Source: Atopsyche davidsoni | Taxonomy: Eukaryota > Arthropoda > Insecta > Trichoptera > Hydrobiosidae | Direction: 5' to 3' | Assembly: GCA_022113835.1 (NCBI GenBank) | Contig: JAILWY010000018.1 | Location: 18,561,501-18,625,500, forward strand | DNA length: 64,000 nucleotides | Shown: positions 57,547 through 64,000 of the stretch, in pieces | Layout of the letters: each line of letters starts with the position of its first letter | How positions within the stretch are numbered: position 1 is the stretch's first letter | Notes under the pieces: generated by a model | What the model saw: the letters and a program-made list of their open reading frames with translations, nothing else | What the model was told of the DNA's origin: nothing | The model's database searches: none | Program-made: the position numbers and the translations under genes

Positions 57547-58504
57547 TTGTATTCGATCAATCGCAAAGTGATGATAACTCATTCAAATATTTTATTCATC
57601 TACTCTTCATGAAAATTTACGATGCAATTTTAAAAGTATGTTGTTTATCAAAAACCATAAGATAGTTTTATTCTGAGGGTGCGCTATTACGTATTACAAG
57701 CCAACATGAATTGTACCTGAACGGGTAAGTTTAGAATTCAGAATTTCTCGAGCGAAATTCATTCACTGTGTATTTATATGGAATAGTTCAATAGAAGATA
57801 ACATTGGTACATTGGTTACATGATATTGACCAGATCCAGGGCGTTTCAAATAACGGTTAGTGATATACATTTCGTTCATCGAAATATTTCACATACAATA
57901 CGATTTTATTACAGATTTGTGTGAATGCCAAACATGAGCTTTAAATATTTTTGCTTTCGTCTAATATTTTAATTTCAACATTAAACTATCGCTTTGGTAG
58001 ATGTGTTGTAGCACGGCACTGATAATTTTTTTCCAAATAAAATAAAACGTAGAGTCTGGAAAATAAAACCCCTTAGCCGGCTTCGCATATAAGACAAAAT
58101 GAAGCTCCCTGTAAGTACCGAAAATTTTATGGTATCCTGAAAAATGTGAGGGTAGATAAATCCGTGAAACAGCGGCTCTGCCCGCTCCCCACACTAGTCG
58201 CAGGAGGTCCAGGCGCGCTCGTAAAGTCATTAGGTGGTCATTCAAAACTTTCATCTGCCGTAAAATCAAATCTCCAGTCATTTGGTCGATTCTTCTCTGA
58301 TGTGTGTTTTTATCGGTTATCTTTCACGATTGCTACAATTGTGAACATTACAGTGCGGTTGATGATCATTATTTGAAGAAAAAACTACTAATATCTATGT
58401 GGAGAGATATCAGGAGTAAATCCTAAAACAATGCGTTCATTTATACCTAAAATTTACTAAGATAATTTCACGAAGCTCAGATTGTGTATGTCAAATAACT
58501 AAAC
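57547..58504 (-). other. Intronic AT-rich DNA
   Basis: A small balanced patch at about 58140-58290 has open frames but no Ig features or splice sites. Nothing else recognised. Confidence 0.4.
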
Positions 58505-58507
58505 TCA

Positions 58508-58660
58508 GCATCTGATGATGACCCAGTGTATTGGTTCGAAACTAGTAATGCAAATAATTTTAATAAACTCAAAGTGAAGACAAAATACAAAGGTACTTTA
58601 ATCATTATAATAATGGATCTTCACGAATCAAATACATTGTCCCTCAACAAGATCAAATAA
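58508..58660 (+). mobile_element. Penelope-like terminal segment
   Basis: CTGATGA (58512-58518), a stem-forming GACCCAGTGTATTGGTTC and GAAA (58538-58541) are followed by AATAAACTCAAAGTGAAGAC and the shared end ATTGTCCCTCAACAAGATC. It is the best-preserved single terminus in the window and shows the family's unit is about 150 bp at this end. No coding sequence is attached. Confidence 0.65.
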
Positions 58661-61600
58661 TTTAATTATATATAAAAACAATGTGTCAATTTAAAGCTAA
58701 GATAAAATTTATTTATATAAGAATAGTAAGTATATCTTCATGAAAGGATATCTGAAATGAATGTATTATAGCTTGTATTAAAACAGAGCTACAATATATA
58801 TCTTAAACTGTGCATTTCAAATAATCTAATGATATCTGAAATGAATGCATTATAATCTTGAAATATATGGCTTACATTAAAATTAATGAGATAACCATTT
58901 GAAGCTAGGTTTGAGTACACCGAATATAAAGAAACTAGAGTGTACCTTGCGCTATGGAACTATTGGTATTTGTTTCGTTTTATATTCAATATGATTCGGA
59001 TGAGTTCGGAATTTCAGATGAATGCGCGGATTGAATTTTGAGTAATATTCAGTATGCACTGCCAGCTGCTGGATATTTAATTAAACCCATACTGTTTAAT
59101 TCTTTTGATAAAAACGCGTTTTGTATTTTTAAAGTTTGAAACGAATGTATGTTCCTAGTAAAACAAATTGATTTTTCATACAGAGGTGAAATTGAAAATA
59201 TATAAATATCACATATGAAAATTTAAGTCAGCTTTTTTCAAGTGATGTATTATTTATAACATTATAAAAAATTAAATAGTTTCATGATGGATCAATTTTT
59301 TTTCATAAACTGATTACAAAATATGTATTTAAACTGTTTGATCAATGAAGAATATAGTAGCAGTAAATTTCAATTTCACTCTTGTACGACGAAGGTTGAA
59401 TCTTTCGTACTGAAAATTATCACACCTCAACTCTTAAAAATATAAATATTATATTTGTAAACACACGCGATTTACTAAAAGCACATATAGACATAACTTT
59501 AGTATTCAGAATCAGGGTTTTGGTAAACTGCTAAGCCCGCCGTTTGTATTCTTAAATACTAATGAAGTTAAGAAATAATTTGATTTCATTTATTTAATTT
59601 ATATTTTATAAAAAATCCAACCTAATAAGTAATTTTTTTTGTTGATTATTATGTCTATGCTTTAACTAAATAATAGGGTAGTGTCATTGCAATATTAAAA
59701 ACGAACATTTTAAATAAACATAATAATAAATTTCAACATTAAAGTAATAAGTTAATAGGATGTGTACTTATCGTAAGTAGTGAACATATTAAAATTTTTG
59801 TTGTGTGTTTTCACAAAAAACACCCAATGACTCAATTTATTTGAATTAAAAGCTTTTATTAAAAAAATGTGTAAAAAAACAATATCAGGTAAGTTCAGCG
59901 TATTTAAATACATTCGTACGACAGAATAACGTCTTAAGACGCAGATTTACTTTTGAGAGCGTTATTTATGTTCAGCTCAGTCCAGAATTTGTAAGATTAT
60001 AATATTGCGTGCGTACAAATATTTTTTCCTTTTGAGAAATCGCTCAGAAAGTTTGGATTATTCTTAAAAACCCTGTCACGCAGCGTAACGACAATGTGCT
60101 TAACTGGCGAGAGCACAAATGACAAGAAATTATTGTGGCATGAAAGAAAACCCAGTCGACAAAATAAAAAAAGATATATGAAGCTGTTAAGGTTTGCAAA
60201 GAGAAAGTGAGCGATGAGCGGCTTATAAAAAACATACGTGCCTCCGTGACGTCACGGCCTCCTATGCCAGAGGTCTTTTTAAACGACAAAAAATGCGTAT
60301 AACGTGACACTGTCAAGAAATATATTTCAGCAGGATATACGAAAAGGAAGTATACAATCTACTATAAGGGAATGTTGACAAACAATAAAAACCGCCTCCA
60401 GAGCCGCACGTCTAAATTTTATTCTATTATGAGATTATAGCTTTCTTGCGAGAAGATGAGCCCTATCGCTGAATAAACATTTTAATTGTATGACAGAGCT
60501 TTCGATAATTATAAAGTTTTCGACTTAATATGATACAAAAAAAGTAAAATTAATTGAGTAGCTCAACATATTGTTATATCAGTTTTATAGACACGTATGT
60601 AGTTCAACGTCTTCTGAGTTCTTCTAGTAAAATTATAAGAGTAGTAGACTGGTTTATATATAGTATATCGTTTATGTGTTGTTGGTTTATCGATTACCGC
60701 TTCGAGTCTTTTCTTTATTGTCACCGATTTGTCTGTTGTTGCCTCCTACACCTCTCGTTGTCTACTGCACCGGAACAAGCATCTCCGAGTCTATCGACCT
60801 ATCTGTCGCAAGGCTCTGCCGCATATAACCCCTTGTATTGAGACTCTTGATGTCAGATTCAAAGAAGTCTTTGAACAAAAGTATGCAGGGTCCTTTCTTG
60901 CAAATTACTAGTAGTTTGATTTCGTTTCTAGCCTTGTTTTTTTATTTTAAAATATTTATAAAATTCTCTACTATATATATATATTTAAGCTCTACTTCAA
61001 AAAAGTCACGAGCACTTGGCATTCGTTTTGATTTAAAATGGAATGGTTACTTACAAAGACATATTTCTTGTCCGGAGCGGTATGAACTTTAAAATACGTT
61101 TTTAAACTCAGTTGTGGAGTTAATAATAATATGGCTCTAGGGGAAACTAGGAGAATAACGAGAATCGTACGTCGCCGAGCAGGGGCGGGGGCGGAGGCTG
61201 TCTGGGGCGGGGGCTGGGAAACAAATGCAGGCGGACTCCGTAATGAAAGGGCGGATAGTCCGCTGGGGAGGCGAGAGGCACTATTCATTAATTGATTAAT
61301 TGAAATGATTTCTCCAATAAGTTACTCGCATTGAGAACCGCTCGGTCGAGACGAGCCAGTCTTTTTGCGCCGGGCAGACTTAAGTATTGACTCCAAGAAA
61401 AGGGTTGCTGAACCGGTAAAAATAAAAAAATTTAAGCGACCCGGTGTCAACATTTGTATTTATAAACTAATAGTTAGTTCCGATGTTATCTGCGGCTGCA
61501 TGGAAGGCGACACAAAGAACGGGAATTTGGTATCTTATCCGCGCGGGGTATAATTCAGAACATTGCCCGTTTTAATCAGAGCAATGGGAGCACTTACTAA

Positions 61601-64000
61601 GATGAATTGTGTAAACTCCGCTAGCCGTAAATAAAGCAACAAAATTTACGCGATGCAATATAACAAGCCTTGTTCTATTTCCTGCGAAAATTGCTTTGTT
61701 TCGTATATCTTATTCATGCTCACGTGCTGATGTGCGTGGAGAGTTGCGAGCCGAGAGGGCCGGCGTCGCGGGCCAGCCGAGGAGTGTTCCGCACATACAG
61801 GGGGCACAAATAAACTATCGGATTATTTATTCAACCCTTTGTGCGCCCCGGCAGATTACAGTACTCCAGGTTACGAATTACACAACACTTAATCGTCATG
61901 CGGATTTTTCTATATCAGATTATCTAATATTTCAGAAATAACGCCCGCGCGCGAAAACCGGACGGCCCTAGCACCCACTTTGTGAAATTGGATTTAGAAT
62001 TTCAATTCTATTAATTTACTAGGCATTTTAGTACCTACGTGCTTTCACGTTTTCAGTTTAATAAATGATTATTGGTTTCGAGTTTACATAAAGTAAACAA
62101 GACACTTAAGTAATACAGCTTTAATATTAAAAAAAATCAAACGAAGACTCGCTTTCCATGTTTAATTCATTTCAGCGTATGATAAACTCAATATTGAAAG
62201 TTTACTAAAATATACTTAAGATTTTCACGAAATGCATTATTGAAAACGAAGAGCGCAGGTACTACTCGATTCCTCCGAGGCAATTTCTAAAATATCTACT
62301 GAGTTTCAGGCTTGAATCTCACTTTTATAATAATGAAGCACTTTCATTCAATAAAATATCAATCTACGAAGTTTTACAATTGCGGCGGGCGAACGGTGAG
62401 ATTTGCGTGCTTCTCCAATTCCAGTTACGAAACTTTCAAATGCAATGAAAACAATGCAAGGAGTCAGTCGATAAGTGCCGCTGCAGCACTGTGTGCGCTG
62501 CAATAAATATAAGAAAGTGTTCTAGAAATTCCTGTGCAGACAGTATCTCTTTCGGTATTGTGTACCCCGGATGGGAATTCGCTCGCGAATTGGGGAATAA
62601 AACGGGCCTCATTGTAGCGCGCTTACGTAATTGGTGTTTCCAAGTCTCGAGTAAATTAATTCTAGTGTTACCGTGACTTTAATTTAAAGACTTCATATTT
62701 AAATTTAAAGTAAATAAAGCCGGCGGTGGCGGTGTTGATCCCGTCGCGCGTAGTTTACATACTGGCGAGGCGCGGAGAGGGCGGCGCGACACATCCATGT
62801 CGCGGTATCAATATTCGCCGATGGCGTTTATTCTATAAGCCCCCACCTCGGAGCGCTCCTTACTCGGCTCAAAATTAAAATTTATGGAAGCGTTCCGTCG
62901 CCGGCGAAGTCGCTGGATGGTGCTCGAAATTCACTTTCGCGCGACGGCGGATGCGGCTGGGGCGGCGGGGCGGCGGGGCGGCGGGGGCGGGGCGACGGGG
63001 GTGGCGGGGCGACAGGGCGGCGGGGCGATGGGGGCGACGGGGCGACGGGGCGGCGGGGCGATGGGGGCAATGGGGCGACGGGGGCGGCGGGGCACCCGGA
63101 GAGCCGCCGCCGCCGGCCCGCGCCGCCCGGCCACGCGCGCCCCGGTAGGCGCTCACCCCTATGAATAATTTATATTCGAGTCGAGTCATGTTTTCGCAAA
63201 GGGGTAAGTCATACCTATTTTCCGAATACGCCTGCCCTTCATCCGTGTATAAGTTTTCTGAGGATAGCGCTCCCTATAAATATGAAATATTGCTAAATAC
63301 GAGCGGAATCTCTCGGGGAATATCGAGCAGAGAAATTGGATACGTCGAATCCCACCGGGAATTAGATAGTATCATTTTATATTTTTGACATTTTTGTTCT
63401 ACTTTCAGTATGCAAAATGTTGTGTTGGCGTGAGATAAACTTTAACTTTAACATCTACCTTTTGGCGCATTTTTATTGAATTCAAAAGTTTATATTTGTA
63501 ATAAAACATAAAATAATCCATAAAAGGCAGACATTGTAAAAACTCATTTCATTTGATGTAAATACAGTTACTTAAGAAGTCAAAGGATATTTCCGAGCCT
63601 TTGGGGAAACGGACAATGCATGCATCCTCTCAAGAATTTGATAGAATATTAAAATATTGAAAGCGCGGATAATGCCATTCCTTCTATGATATCAAATTCA
63701 CGAAACAATTTCCGGTTAAGAGAACGGCACACAAACAAACAAACACATCTTTATTTTATTCCTTTTGTGCTGATTTGTTATTTTCCTTTATTGCTGTTTT
63801 TGAGTTTTGTTATTCTGATATAGGATTAGTTCTATTGTTATTATTCAATACTTCAAAAATACCCTTCACAGGTTTGTCATGAGATTCAAACTACTCCTGA
63901 GACGACGATACGTTTCTATGAAATTATTTTAGAGGTACAGGTGAAATTGAAAAAAAAAAAAATAATAAAGCATTAGTATGTCGTTTACAAAGTAACAAAG
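58661..64000 (-). other. Upstream intron (or further 5') sequence of the Ig gene
   Basis: AT-rich to about 60050, then a series of GC-balanced islands at about 60050-60310, 61100-61560, 61730-62010, 62370-62680, 62715-63190 and 63200-63370. No Ig exon, signal peptide or other recognisable protein was found on either strand. The density of unique balanced islands suggests regulatory DNA. The last 600 bp are AT-rich and featureless. Confidence 0.4.
62949..63100. repeat. G-rich minisatellite within an island
   Basis: Repeats of GGCGGGGCGGC / GATGGGGGCGACGGGGCG type, related in style (GGGGCG core) to the repeat at 42292. Open on both strands for lack of stop codons; the Gly/Arg and Pro/Ala frames are not genes. 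Confidence 0.8.

Noticed and set aside
62875..63189. Pro/Arg-rich minus frame of 104 aa and overlapping plus frames
   Set aside because: Produced by the G-rich minisatellite at 62949-63100.

Overview
The window is eukaryotic nuclear DNA, most likely from an insect. It is strongly AT-rich, almost empty of long open reading frames and full of decayed transposons. The one host gene I recognise has exons of 63-175 bp separated by introns of 0.3 to 17 kb. The exon peptides look like insect Dpr-interacting-protein (DIP)/lachesin-type Ig cell-surface proteins. Lepidoptera or another transposon-rich insect order would fit, but I cannot fix the order from sequence alone.

The gene lies on the minus strand, so transcription runs from right to left. 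Exons at 56905-56777 (end of Ig2), 39668-39494 (start of Ig3), 36728-36619 (end of Ig3) and 36313-36251 (linker after Ig3) have AG/GT boundaries and matching codon phases. The first Ig domain and the signal peptide must lie beyond the right edge. The 3' end is uncertain. A reading frame at 26699-26361 is in phase and ends in a hydrophobic segment; a shorter alternative at 34783-34710 has a better acceptor and a nearby AATAAA.

Region by region: 0.3-2 kb holds a tandemly duplicated unidentified repeat (family R1) with a Tc1/mariner remnant inside. 4.7-5.9 kb is a dead mariner. 6.9-7.6 kb is a hAT fragment with target-site duplications. 7.6-15.6 kb is AT-rich DNA studded with GC-balanced islands, plus a Penelope-like terminal hairpin and a three-copy tandem repeat. 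15.6-19.3 kb holds a pogo-type MITE, a foldback repeat (R3) and two R1 copies. 22.2-22.7 kb is a hAT MITE. 27.4-28.7 kb is a tandem array next to a Penelope-like inverted repeat. 31.4-34.1 kb has several stacked repeats. 45.8-52.7 kb has another pogo MITE, tandemly duplicated islands, R1 and R3 copies, a tRNA-like B-box sequence and a GC island. 57-64 kb is intron with one more Penelope-like terminus and a cluster of GC-rich islands.

The most interesting arrangement is a pair of about 0.5-kb repeats (R4) in opposite orientation, lying within about 100 bp of the outer splice sites of two consecutive Ig exons. In the pre-mRNA these could pair and favour back-splicing into a circular RNA. A second inverted pair (R5, about 0.43 kb) brackets a different set of exons. 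No search could be run, so family names rest on motifs read by eye.
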